64,000 bases of DNA from Morella rubra (lineage: Eukaryota; Streptophyta; Magnoliopsida; Fagales; Myricaceae). This document shows positions 11,420-22,732 of this stretch, one piece after another. The position numbers and the translations under genes are program-made. Position 1 is the first letter of the stretch. Each line of letters begins with the position of its first letter. The stretch lies in contig CM025849.1 of NCBI GenBank assembly GCA_003952965.2, positions 26,891,681 to 26,955,680 of the forward strand, written 5' to 3'. Under the pieces are notes generated by a model. The model was not told the DNA's origin. It did no database searches and was given only the letters and a program-made list of their open reading frames with translations.

Positions 11420-11775
11420 AATAATAGGTCCTTGCTTTGTAAATGGAAATACAAGGCAACATTTTCGAGAATGCATTGGCCCAAGATGGTTTTGGACCTT
11501 ATCGAATTTGGGCCATAAATGTGGTTGTAATTGGATTTGTTGATATTCATGTGGGCTTAGAAGGGCCTAATATGTCAAACAAGAAAGCCGAAGCCCAAAA
11601 AATACAACCTAAATTTGAAAATAAGCAAATGAACTCAACCCTAGCGCTTCTATTCGGCCATGTTCTGAACGTGGAGCTCAGAAAGACAGAGAGAAGAAAG
11701 GAGAACAGAGAACAGAGATTGGGAAGACGACGTATAAGAGGCTCAAAGGGAGTCAGAACCTAAGGCAAAGGCTTT
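11420..11775 (+). pseudogene. Duplicated RCL1 promoter and first codons, start codon lost
   Basis: This segment matches the RCL1 promoter and 5' end at 25725-26100 almost throughout, including GGCCCAA(A)GATG, TTTGGGCC, AACCCTAGCGCTTCT and the AGAGAGA-rich leader. The coding start GAGATGGGGAAGACGACG of RCL1 appears here as GAGATTGGGAAGACGACG, so the ATG is gone. Homology continues through codons for KTTYKRLKGSQNLRQRL, then breaks at about 11775 directly into the repeat block at 11773-12226. No downstream RCL1 exon is present. It is a truncated duplication that could still carry promoter activity. Confidence 0.9.
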
Positions 11776-12226
11776 GATCATACCTAAAGATCATCACAAA
11801 ACAGAACCATTACAAAGGCCCTTTTAATTGAAATCTGTTGTATATATATGCTAGTCAAATGGTAGATTTTTTGTCTGACTAATCTAATTGTTACATGAAC
11901 ACATAAGTACACTATGCTTTTGAACTTTTCTTTTATCTTCAATATTACACAGCAGGCCAAAAGCATAAACAAATTAGACAGGCAGATTCTTTTCCTTCCT
12001 AATGTGGTCATTAATTACCTTGCTTTTTTCATTGTCGTCTTCTATCTGTTGGAAAGGCATCTATTTGTCCCTCTCATCTTGCGTGGCAGAGTCACAAAGT
12101 CATTTGGGTTACTTAATTTCTGTTGCTTGGTGAAAAGAAAACTAATAGTTTTGGCAAGAACGTGAATAAAATATAATGGCACATCAAGCTAAACAGGAAA
12201 GGACTCTTATCTATACATAATGTTCA
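11773..12226 (+). repeat. Dispersed repeat block, copy 2
   Basis: Second copy of the block at 6494-6972, same orientation. The junction with the RCL1-derived piece falls in a short TTTGATCA stretch that also starts copy 1, which suggests joining at microhomology or transposition of the block into the duplicate. Confidence 0.75.
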
Positions 12227-13430
12227 TTGAAAACTAAGTTGGACCCAATACTGAAACGCAGCGGAAAAAAAATCTTCAAAACAAAAACAGCCCAAATGTT
12301 GTCTCTGTCAGATCCAGCACAGATTTTTCTAGAGAGAGTGTCATTTGGGTTACTTACTTGTTATGTGATCTTTGATCTCTTGGTGTAGGTGAACTTATAT
12401 AGAATTTATTTGTGATCATGGTATCACAATTGATCGAGATAATGAGATTAATGTGCACATCTAATAGGACTGGACTGCAGTCTGTATCTAGGAGCTAAAA
12501 CTCTAAGTTGGATCAACTTATAATTGAAAATCATAAGTGTTACTGAAAACTAAGATTGTGAACAGTCTTCTTAACTAACCACACTGACCTTAAGAAGCTT
12601 TTCCTATGTGCCTTTGAAGGCCATGTAACACATCTAACTACAGATAGTTTACTAAACATAGCCACGAAATTGCCAAATAATTTCGCATTGGGCTCTCATC
12701 TCAGACTAAAGAACACTAGAGTTATAGAACCCAACGTTATAGAGTCAACTGTTAGATGCTCTAGAGAGAGGAGAGAGTAACAAGTATTAGATCTGAGATA
12801 GACCTACCAGTAGCCTCAACCAGTCTTTTATGAGAAGGTTCAACCCAAATATTAAAAATGCAATGAATATCATATACTCTCTCTAATATGAGCATGTGTT
12901 TACCTTTGCCATACGTTTATGCTGCAATGGTTCTTACTCTGTCGCCCAGAACTCAACTGTGCTTATGTGTGGGATCTTTAGGGATCTCAAATATTGGTCG
13001 TAGGATCATTATGAAAAACTCATTTTCCCTAAACTCCCTTATATTTTAGGCAATCCGAATTTATGGGCTTCTACAAATTGTATTTGTCACCATGTCTATT
13101 AACGTATCACATATTCACAAGACCAGACCCGAGATAATGAGATTGACTTTTTTTGTAAATCTTCTTTTTGTTATACTAATGCCTTATTTATCCTTCCACC
13201 ATACTATATATATTCACATGAGCTAATAGGACTGAATAATATCACTGATAAAAATCTCTAACTCATATAATATCTTTAATTCTCAGTGTATCTAGTTGAG
13301 ACGTATCAAAAAGACTCTCAAAAAATTATTTTCCAAATAATTATTAAATCATACATATTATATATATACGGAGTAAAATTAGTTATCCTAGTTACAAACA
13401 TAAACGGAGCAAAAATACAATTTAATTAAT
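12227..13430. other. Repetitive intergenic DNA, no gene
   Basis: Contains wording typical of decayed retroelement non-coding parts, such as AACGCAGCGGAAA near 12255, but no terminal repeats or open frames that I can define. Confidence 0.35.
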
Positions 13431-13819
13431 TTCGGCGATTAACCCCCTGTCAATTCAGCCCCCCTCATCTAAATTATGTGTTAAATCCGACGAAAATCCA
13501 AAATGACCAAAATGCCCCTCTAATGACTAAATTTTAAATAAAATAAATAAAATAATAAAAATTTAAACAATAAATTTAAAATAAAAATTTAAACAATAAA
13601 TTAAAAATAAAAATTTTATTGAAATAGTGTTTCAATAGTTTTATTTAAAAAATATTAATTTTAAAAAAAAATTCATTTTTTATTTTTAATGAATTTTTGG
13701 TAATTTTATCTTAGGAGCATTTTGGTCATTTTGCATGATTTTCTGTCGATCTAACGCCCAATTTAGACGGAGGGATAGAATTGATGATTTTCAAAAGTTA
13801 TGGTTCTCAAATCGCCGAA
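13431..13819. mobile_element. Foldback/MITE element with long imperfect inverted repeats
   Basis: The ends are TTCGGCGATT at 13431 and its complement AATCGCCGAA ending at 13819. Internal inverted matches continue for about 110 bp per side, for example AAAATGACCAAAATGC at about 13507 against GCATTTTGGTCATTTTG at 13718, separated by a very AT-rich centre. One arm has an extra 17 bp. No coding capacity. A half-like relative lies at about 15830-15990. Confidence 0.75.
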
Positions 13820-15489
13820 TTGATAATTAGGAGTACTGATTTAATTTTTGCTCATACTTATAGGGCTAACTATGACTTTACCCCTATATAAATAATATTA
13901 ATAATAATAATAATAACTGTGAAAAATATTTTTCACAAAAAACTCGCTCCGCAGCGATTTTATTTGAGTTCAAAGAATCTACAGACATAATGAATATACT
14001 GTCTCATAAGAGACTGGTGGATTCCATATTGAGCAATTATACAAATTTACTTACTATGCACAAGGCTCAATATTATCTGGAATATTTGATCTGAAAGATC
14101 ATCACCAAATGACTTAGTCAAAGCACAAGCATATAACACAAACTTGCATAACTCTCTCAGGTTTAAGGACAACATAAGCTAATTGTGCTGAATATCATTC
14201 TCTACATCAGTGATCGTTTCGAGAAGGTATTTATATTCGATCTCGTTCAGTGCATGTACTCTTACATTGCACTCACTCGTCTGCTTAAAGTCACTACCTT
14301 AATGACGGAGTCCATCATTCTATCTTATAGAGGCACAACGAGCACAGATCTATTTGTACATTTTCACGTATCATAGGCTAGAACAAAGTGAGTCAATAAG
14401 GATCCGAAAAATCATGCTCCCCGCCTCCGATTCATTAATCATTGGCCTGACTTTTTTACAATATTACTCAACATATGACATCTAATGTCATTGTAAATAT
14501 GACATTTTATGTCATTGCACGTACCCAAAATAACAATATACAAGTGATCAATTAATAACAATAATTTTAACTACAATTATCTCATAATCATTCAAAAATT
14601 GTTTGGTTTTGAGGGCATACATCTAACAAATACTATACCTGAAGGGGGTGAATTGGTATTAAAAATTAAATAATTTTTTATTTCACAGAAAATACCAAAT
14701 CAAATATCAATCAAATGAAAATAAAAAATCTGTCAAATCTAGGATTCCAGCTGTCTGACTCTAGACTGATTGTAATCTGACTATAAAACATTTTTCGACA
14801 GAACAATAGAATCTTCAAATCAAGATTGTTCAATTAGGGTACAAGACTCTTAATTAATCAATCAAGATGATTAAAGATAACAAGAACGGCTTAAGTAAAA
14901 AAGCAAGCAACCAAGATAATCAAAATAAGGATTTTTGGTTTAAGAAGTGAAAATCTCTTGAGGATGTCTTCCTCCAAGAAATAAAAACACTCCAAGTGTG
15001 AAGGGCACACCATTTAATCTACTAAGAACTTTTAAACTTTGCAGGATGGTGATCCTAAGCAAAACCCATCACTTTTACAGATCTCACAACTTCAATAAAG
15101 CCACCCAAGAACCTTCTTGAGCCAGTGCCCAACACTCAATTTTATGACCAGCGACTCCGATCATCTCTTACATAGATGCCAACGAACCCGTCAACCCCTT
15201 CAACTCCTGGAACTCTAGCAATAACTCTTCTTGAGATCTCTCAAGAAACTTATGAAATTTTTGTGATTTGATCTTCAAAGAAACTAAGTAGGAATAGTCG
15301 AATCTTCTTCAGCAATATCCTACTTCATCAATCTTCCACTAGAGGTAAAGTATCTTCCTCCCTATTCATTATTTCGATAATTACGAAGTATAAATCATAT
15401 TTTTTGTGAGCATCATAGTTATCACTGCTTGCATTTTATTCCTCATTTGGCTCCAAGAAATAATGAATTATATTCTGCAATTTTGACAG
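13820..15489. other. Intergenic DNA, no supported gene
   Basis: AT-rich with a short (ATA/ATT)n microsatellite near 13890. Near 14640 there is GAAGGGGGTGAATTGGTATT, a phrase common at the edge of dispersed plant repeats. No convincing open frame. Confidence 0.4.
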
Positions 15490-15671
15490 GCTTACCAAGT
15501 CAGCACTTTTCATATGTGAAGAATATCGACTCTAGCTTGCCACTATTTCTATTCAACTACACTGACAGAAGACTTCACGGAATCTTTAAGGCTGCTAGCA
15601 CTAGCCAAATGAATATTAAGCCCTATGGCTGGACCACTGATGCTTCAAAGAGAACGTTATGTTATGCACAG
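15490..15671 (+). pseudogene. Orphan DCD-domain exon
   Basis: Between an AG acceptor at 15489 and a CAG|GT donor at 15671, one frame reads GLPSQHFSYVKNID, PLFLFNYTDRRLHGIF and MNIKPYGWTTDASKRTLCYAQ. These are hallmarks of the DCD (Development and Cell Death) domain found in plant stress proteins such as NRPs, which takes part in ER and osmotic stress signalling. Residues before the acceptor do not match the family, and neither the remaining half of the domain nor any other exon is visible within several kilobases. It is most likely a fragment moved here by duplication or transposition. Confidence 0.75.
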
Positions 15672-17374
15672 GTATCATATAAATTTTCTAATATGCGGTT
15701 TGATTATTCTGTGTAGCTGGGTCCCGTTAATGCTATAGGCCTGATTATGTTATTGCGTGGCATTTTACGTAAAGTCCCTTGGGCTTGGGGCTTGGGCCAA
15801 ATGGGGCAAACCCTTAAAAAAAGAGATAATATCATAGTTCGCCTCCTAATTATGGACCAATTGTAGTCTCATCCCTAACTATGAAAATGACGATTTACGT
15901 ACGCTAACTTTCGAAAATCATCAATGTACACCCCCATGCAAATCAACCATTAAGTCAGACGGAAATACATGTAAAATGACCATTTGAGACAAAATTACAA
16001 AATTAGGCGTTTAGAAACAAAATTTTGTTAAAATTTTAGGGTAGTTAAAATTTTGAGTATGAGAATTGGTGAAAAAGTGAGGAGAAAGAAATTTTTGTAA
16101 TGATGATAAATTTTAGAAGGTTCAAATTTTGAAAACAAACGCCATGTATTATATGCTCATTATACAAGTTTCAACAAAATAAGCCAATCATTTCAAATTA
16201 GTTCGTGAAATCTCACCAAAATATGTTCAGTTTCCCATATGACACATCCAAAACATATAAAATATAGTGCACTTGTAAAATCTAACATTTCCAATATCCA
16301 AGAATTTAGTTTCTCCCAATAACGCATTTCCAAACCAATTTTGATTTGTAAAATAACTTAAGAGTTGTGCACTAATTTTTCACAATATAAGAATTTCATA
16401 AAAATCTCATTGAAAAACTATTTATCTTAAACGCTTAACCCGAAGTTTAAAGTTTCTTAAAGGATTGCTGAACAACCAATCAAAACACAAGTGTGTTGAC
16501 AAAATCAAAAGAGAACTGCTTAATATCAATGAATTGGCCTTCCAACATTATCTAAAAAAGGTAGAAACCCTATATTAAACCAAAGTAATCTGACTACAAC
16601 CAAAGATTAGATTATACCTACTTCCAAAATTACTCAGCCCCTGCGATTGGCGTCTCCAATGGTTAGAGAGAGAGAGAGAGTTTCGAAAGAGAGAGGTAGA
16701 GAGAGAAAGCACAACTTGAGCGGTGATTTCTGAAAAGAAAAAATAGCGGACATCTTTTTATCTTGACTAAGGTTTGCTAGGTTTGAATAGGGCAAGATTT
16801 TAGGCGAAAATGGGTGAAGGGAATGACGTTGTGGAAGGAAAGCCATGGCAAAACCTGCTGAAATGGAGGCTCTTTCGCGTGAAGGAAAAGAAGCCCTGCG
16901 GAAGGAAAGCCACTTACTCCAAAGAATTGTGTACTTGTAAAATCGCCAAGAAAAAAAAAGAAAAGAAACAGAGCAAAATCAGATTGCAAGCAGTGTTTCG
17001 CTTTTACTCCAAAGAATTGTATACTTGTAAGCACATCGGCCTTCTAGACTGACGGACCCATAGACCTCGTGGACGCGTCATAGATAGTACTCGATAAATT
17101 GATAATTGACACTGCAAGTGGTGGTCAACCCAGCAACTCATCTTCTTGCTTAATTTTGCTATGACTCTATGAGTCAGACCTAGCTAACACAAGCATTTTG
17201 GTGATTCTAATATGAAATAACAGAGGAAGGAAATCCTCTGATTTCTCCCTTTTTAGCTGAGTTTTGGCGATTCTCATGGCTATAGGAGAAGCGGCCTCTC
17301 GTCGACTAGAGCAGGTTGTGTTTAAAAGTGACTCTCTTCTCTCCATCTCGAACAATTAGTGATCCCTCCTCATC
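15672..17374. other. Intergenic DNA with repeats
   Basis: Includes a half-copy of a foldback element near 15830-15990, the MITE at 16006-16143, a (GA)n microsatellite at 16665-16705 and a duplicated ~27-bp word at 16914-16940 and 17004-17030 (ACTCCAAAGAATTGT). The 80-codon frame at 16810-17052 spans that duplication and shows no domain. Confidence 0.4.
16006..16143. mobile_element. MITE, GGCGTTTR family
   Basis: About 138 bp with terminal inverted repeats GGCGTTTAGAAACAAAATTTTG and CAAATTTTGAAAACAAACGCC (complement). AT-rich inside with GGTGAAAAAGTGAG. Too short to encode anything. Similar ends occur at 63720-63882. Confidence 0.65.
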
Positions 17375-17683
17375 CAGAGGCGGAGGCAGGGGGGCGAGTG
17401 GGGGCGGCCGCCCCCATCCAAGGCGGAGGCAGGGGGGGGGCGGGCGGGGGCCCTTCCCCTCGCCGGGGTTTTTTTTTTTTTCTCATTACCAACTGCCAAG
17501 TCGACGCCGCCGTGTTGAGCCAAAAAAAAATGCTCTCTCTCTCTCTCTCTGAAACTTTCTCTCACCACGCCGCACCTCGCCGAAGCCAAGCCTCCTGGCC
17601 AGCACCACCGGTCCACCAGCCACCGGAACTCCCTGGCCTTAGATATTCGACTCCCCTCATTTTATATCCTAGATACGCCACTG
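17375..17683. mobile_element. Non-autonomous hAT-type element with 8-bp target duplication
   Basis: The ends are CAGAGGCGGAGGC and ...TACGCCACTG, the inverted-repeat style of plant hAT elements. Flanking 8-mers are TCCTCATC (17367-17374) and CCCTCATC (17684-17691), a 7/8 target duplication. The interior is GC-rich, with a CT microsatellite and the phrase CACCGGTCCACCAGCCACCG, which is shared with the larger element at 30877-32054. The open frame across it on the plus strand is an effect of the GC-rich sequence. Confidence 0.8.
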
Positions 17684-18365
17684 CCCTCATCCCTCCGTCT
17701 CAGTACCAGATCCTCAGGTTGCTGCAATTGAAGTCATCAACGAGAGATGACGGCCTCCAAACCATTCCTCTTTCTGCTTTTCCTTCTGTTTTGTTGAGGC
17801 GCCATTATTGTTTTAAGCCTCCCTGAGACTCTGCTTATTTTTTCTGTCAGACTCTGTTTTTATTTTGGTTTCGAACGGAGTATCTTTTCTTAGAAAAAAA
17901 AAACTGAGAAAGCTTCTTCTGATTGTGAACCCCACTCATTCATTTTATGCCAATCATGACTAATTTCTAGAGGTTACACGATCGAGACAAATTAAGGAAA
18001 ATGGGGAATATTTGGGCAAGTGGGCGATAAGGTCAAAGGAATAGTTGCAATACATTTTTATTTCTCCCCAAGAGACGTCAAATCTTGTTAAAAATGTTTT
18101 CAGATAAATAAAACTGAAAGGTCTAATCTGAATTCAAAATCAAAAGCGCATTGATAAGCAATATCTTTTTAATTGTTTGTTTATCATGAATAATGGCTGC
18201 AAGAAACTTTGATTTTGTCAATTCAGCCATAAGACAATAAGAAATCCTCCGAGTAATTGTGAAACGTTTTTTTCTTTTTTTTGTTGGGTAAAGCAGAAAT
18301 CCCTTGGTGCCCTTGCAGTAGCTGGACAAATTGTTGCCGTCGTCCAATCTCTGTCGCCCATCATG
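17684..18365. other. Downstream flank of the resistance gene
   Basis: No gene. The part at about 17990-18240 shares phrases with 24390-24620 on the other side of the resistance gene (TTGTTTATC(A/C)TGAATAAT, GTCAATTCAGCC, GCAAGTGGG), so it may be the 3' flank of an older resistance-gene duplicate. Confidence 0.4.
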
Positions 18366-21300
18366 CTAGACGCTTAGCTTTTGAATCCATTTTCCATCAA
18401 TCCTTATGTTGGGCACGTGAGCAGTCTTGAGCCATTCTTTTCCTCTTTTCCTTTTCCACTGTCTCTTCAGCAAAGGACAGTCTCCGATTGCAAGAAGGGA
18501 AAGGGAGGCGGGCAAGCCCACTTTTGGCATGTGCTTGAGCTTTTTGCACTTCGACAAATACAATTTTTCCAGAGACGTGAGATGTTGAAACCCATTCTTG
18601 TCCAGAAATTTCAAATCCCGAAACTTATAGATGCGAAGGTCGATCAAACCGGTGGGCAGCAAACCCGCCTCTGGGAACGATTTCACACCGTTAGGTACTC
18701 CACAGATTGAGAATGTAGTAAGAGAGGAGAGGTTTTGCAAACCCCATCCTGTCCGGTTGGCACATAGTTTGTCGCAATTCCAGATGGAAAGTGAATTCAG
18801 ATTGGAAGGCAATCCGCCTTCAGGAAACGACTCCATTTGTTCACAACTTGCTATCAGCAAAGTTGAAAGGGACGGCAGGAGTAGGTGCATCTTGTCAGGC
18901 AATGACGTGAGACTCGAACAATGAAAGACCACAAGCGATGTAAGATTGGGAGCACGCAATCCTCCTTCGGGAAATGAAACAAATTCATCACACCACCAGA
19001 TTTCCATCTTTGAAATCACCAAATCACGTTTACATTGTTTTGGAACTGTAAGACCTTCCAGATTGCAGCAGGAAGAATTGTTAAATCCTTAAGCTTTGGG
19101 AATAATTCCAGCGGAAAGGACCTCAGAGAATCACAGCTCCAACCCAACGACAATGTTTCCAGGGACGAATAGTTCGTGTCTATTGGCAGCTCCAACTTCC
19201 GAGAGAAATCGATTCTTACAGATTTTAGTGCAGAAAGTAGATCACCCCAGGGAAGGGACATAAGTGAGCAGCAGCTATCAATTTCTAGCTCTTGAAGATG
19301 ATTAACACTGGAGTCCATAATTCCCTCCAGGGACGCCATTTCATTCACGCTTCTTACTTCCAACTTCCGCCTTCCAGTCGGCAGTTCCTCTAACATAATA
19401 CGCCCATCTTCCTGCATTGCCCCTAATTGACTCCTTAGGAGTGAAGCCACCAGCTTCGGACATGAATCAATCTCGAGTTTAGCTAAAGATGGAATATGGA
19501 TGGGCAACCCTCCTATTAACTTAGGACAATCTTTGATACAGAGCTCTTTAAGATCAGGAAAAGCTCCACCTTCATTTTCAGCACTACCAGAAGATAACCA
19601 TTCCTCCCACCCCGACATCTGTTCAAACCTGAGAACTTTCAGGCCTTTAAATGGCTGAATCGAAGAAGAATTAGTACTACTATTGCCACAAAACTCACGA
19701 CCCACTGTAACAACTCCATCCAAACCAACAATAGAGAGTTCTTTGAGAGAGCAAAGCTGACCAAATGGTGGCAAACTGCAGACATTTCTACACATTTGTA
19801 GATGAAGAGAAGCTATACTAGAGGATGAGTGATGTCCTACCCAATCTGGAAAAATTCCACCGCCATAGCCTTTGATAGTGAGACTTTTCAAGCTTGTATG
19901 GGGCCGAAGACTCTCTAGTACAATTTGTTCACTTTCTGATCTCGGAGTTTTAGCATCCCATTCCAACGCCAACTTCTCAAGGTACTTTTGATCCTTCAGG
20001 CCCGCATTCAAGGCATCCTTAGGAGGTACAACATTTTGGAGCTTTGAAATAGAAAGCGTTCCTTGAAGATTCTTGAGTTTCCCCAACTCCCGAATGGAAG
20101 ACCCACTGCGTTTGCCAACCACAAATTTTGTCAACGTGTGGAGAGATTTTAGACTACCCAGCTGTTCTGGCATCTTCTTTATCCCCGTTTCAGCTATATC
20201 TATGTGCCGTAAACTAGTGAGTTTCCACATATGCTTTGGCAAAGCAACGAGGTGTTTACAACCTGATAACTTCAATGTCTGCAAGTTGATTAACTTACAT
20301 GTGGATTTGGGCAGTCTCTTAATGGTTGTGAAAGAAAGGTCCAAATAACGAAGATGTTTAAGTTTGCCAATTGAATTGGGCAAATAAGTGATATCCTGAT
20401 TGTGAGGGAGAGAAAGAACCCTTAAGCACCTTAGCATTGGCAACACTTTATGTAAAAGGTTTTTACCAAACACTTTGCTTCGCCAAGATGATGAATCTAG
20501 CGCCAGGAAGGTGCGCAGCTGCTTGACCTTGTAAAGAGCCTCATCAAACTTCCCAGAAGCTTCCAAACTTGCACCAGAGATTGACAAATGGCGAGTCATC
20601 TTCCCAATTTCGTGTGTTTTGTCACCCAGCTGCAGCATAAAGCTAAATGATCCAGCTACGGATTTTGCCAAATCGTGGATGAGATCATGCATTCCAAACA
20701 ATGATTTATCGTCACTCGATTGTTGGAATAATGATCTCGACACAAGATCAAGTAAGTAACGATGACCAACTTCTTCCATTGTTTCAAATTTTGATGGTTG
20801 CAAGAAACCTTCTGCCATCCAGAGCAAGACTATTCGATCTTTTTCAAGAATATAATCTTTAGGAAATATGGAACAATAAGCAAAACATTGCTTTAGATGT
20901 GATGGGAGATAAATGTAACTCAATCTTAGAGCAGGCTGAATGTTTGTCTCGTTAATTGGCAAATCCCATAAATCGCTTTTCAATATCTTATTCCATTCAT
21001 CCACATCTAGTTTCGACCACAAAAGAGCTCCAATTGCTTTGACGGCCAATGGCATACCTTTGCACTTCTTGATAATTTGTCTACCGATTACTTCTAGCTC
21101 TTCATGTGAACCAGAGCAATCGTCACCAAATGCTTGTTTTGCGAATAGTAACCAGCAATCGTCATCTGATAGTTGCTCTAGACGATGAGTTGCACTAGCA
21201 CGCATAGCTCTTGCAACACTATCGTTGCGGGTTGTAATCACTACCTTACTTCCTTGGACCCCATACTGCAAGAGCTTGCTCAGAAACTCCTGATGAACAG

Positions 21301-22156
21301 GATCTTCAGTCCAGACATCATCTAAAACAATTAAAAATTTCTTCGTAATCAAATTCCCTTTTAGTTGCTCTTCAATCGTAGTCGGATCCTCAGTCTTACA
21401 AGGTGATGAAGTTACTGTCTCTATGATTGATTTCTGTACCTTGGATACCACAAATTCTTCTGAAATACAAAACCACATTTGAAGGCTGAAATGCTCCCGC
21501 ACCCTGCTTTCGCGGTATACAAGTTGTGCAAGGGTGGTCTTGCCAACACCCCCCATGCCGACTATGGCAATCACACTCTTCTTATCGCCGCTTAATGCAT
21601 CTTCTGAGAGCAACGAATCAATTATTGCATTCTTATCATTGTTCCTACCAAAAGTACCAGATTCTTCAATGGAAGGAGTCGTCGGCAATCTTTTGGATTG
21701 GCTCCTTCCAGCAATTTCTTGTAGGCCCATAAGATCCTTTTGTTTCGCTAGATCATCTACTCTGCTAAGGACGTCTTTTATCTTTGGCTCTATCTCGCTA
21801 ACAAAACGATCGAGGAAATTAGAGATGGAGTTCCGTACCTTTCCCGCTGCAGTATGAAATTCAGCCTCCAACTTCGATCGGATGGCTTCAGTGGCAATCT
21901 CGTCCAAAATGTCATCTGCATCATAGAGAGCATCTTTGAGCTCATCAATCCAGTCTTTCACAAAAGGCTTCGTGAGTTGCTTTTCCTCGGCGTCTCCAAG
22001 CACCGCATTCACGGACAGCACTGCTATCTTCAATTTTCGTAAGAGTCCTTCGGTGAGTTTTCTTCCCCTGATTAAGTCGGCAACGTCGGGAGATGCCAAT
22101 TTATTAAATAACGCTTGGAGCACGGTAGAGAGCAATGCCATCCCCACCTCGGCCAT
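18366..22156 (-). CDS. CC-NB-ARC-LRR disease resistance protein (RPP13-like/R13L1 type), one frameshift
   Basis: Read on the minus strand, the main frame gives 1046 codons from the ATG at 22156. A coiled-coil Rx_N-type domain covers about residues 1-150 (WIDELKDALYDADDILDEIA). NB-ARC follows: P-loop GMGGVGKTTLAQ near 200, FLIVLDDVW near 274, GSKVVITTR near 302, GMPLAV near 367, CFAYCSIFPKDY near 424 and MHD in FGMHDLIHDLA near 489. Leucine-rich repeats run from about 560 to the end. At about 19073 the frame shifts: the 1046-residue frame ends in non-LRR residues, while the adjacent frame continues SCCNLEGLTVPKQC and a further 218 residues of good LRR ending at 18366. One missing base, or two extra, in the TTCTTCC run explains it. 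Intact, the protein would be about 1260 residues. Such proteins detect pathogen effectors inside the cell. All nucleotide-binding motifs are intact, so this is either a recent lesion, a truncated but possibly active receptor, or a base-calling error. Confidence 0.9.
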
Positions 22157-22732
22157 GTTTTCTTCTTGGGAATGGAAGAAATCAAGGAAGGTAATTGCAA
22201 ACAGCTGAGCAAAATCACTTGCACGCTTTGTTTTTGCTTTTATGCCTAAGAGCTTTGGATATAGTTGATGCTACAGGAATCAGCCCATCGGAAAATTGGT
22301 GGGCCTAGGCGCCTTGCTTTGTAGAAAATGAACGCCTAAATTTTGTTACGTGTATGGCTTGGCTTTTGAAAAGTCTACATTATTTTGTCTTCTTATGGCA
22401 GAAGGTGAAGCTTTCACGTTTTTTATTGAACGATTAAATGCACGTCGCTCGTTGGGCAGCCCTCATTCACACACATGGAGGCTACCCGGTCATACCTGAA
22501 GTAACTGACCTGTTTTGGATTTATGCGGTTTTGACCGTACTTAGGTGTGACCTACTATTTTAAGAGCTTGTTTCGGTTTTTTTTTTTTTGAATCCTCAAA
22601 ATACATATTACCTAAACAACTAAACACGCATATCAATAAAATTAACAATACAAAAAATTTTCAAAACACAAAAAAAAACAAAAATACCTAACCGAACATC
22701 TTCTTAAGTTTAATGCTTTTGAAGACAAACTT
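22157..22732. other. Upstream region of the resistance gene, with a possible MITE at 22564-22690
   Basis: Contains the probable promoter of the minus-strand resistance gene; a GCATAAAAG (minus strand) near 22240 could act as a TATA box. At 22564-22690 an A/T-rich segment has weak inverted ends (GAGCTTGTTTCGGTTT and AACCGAACATCTTCTT), in the style of the MITEs elsewhere in the window. Confidence 0.4.

Noticed and set aside
17359..17826. 155-codon plus-strand open frame
   Set aside because: It spans a 309-bp hAT element and its GC-rich and (CT)n interior; it crosses both element ends, so it is not a gene.
20073..22208. Plus-strand open frames across the resistance gene
   Set aside because: They are shadows of the 1046-codon minus-strand frame.
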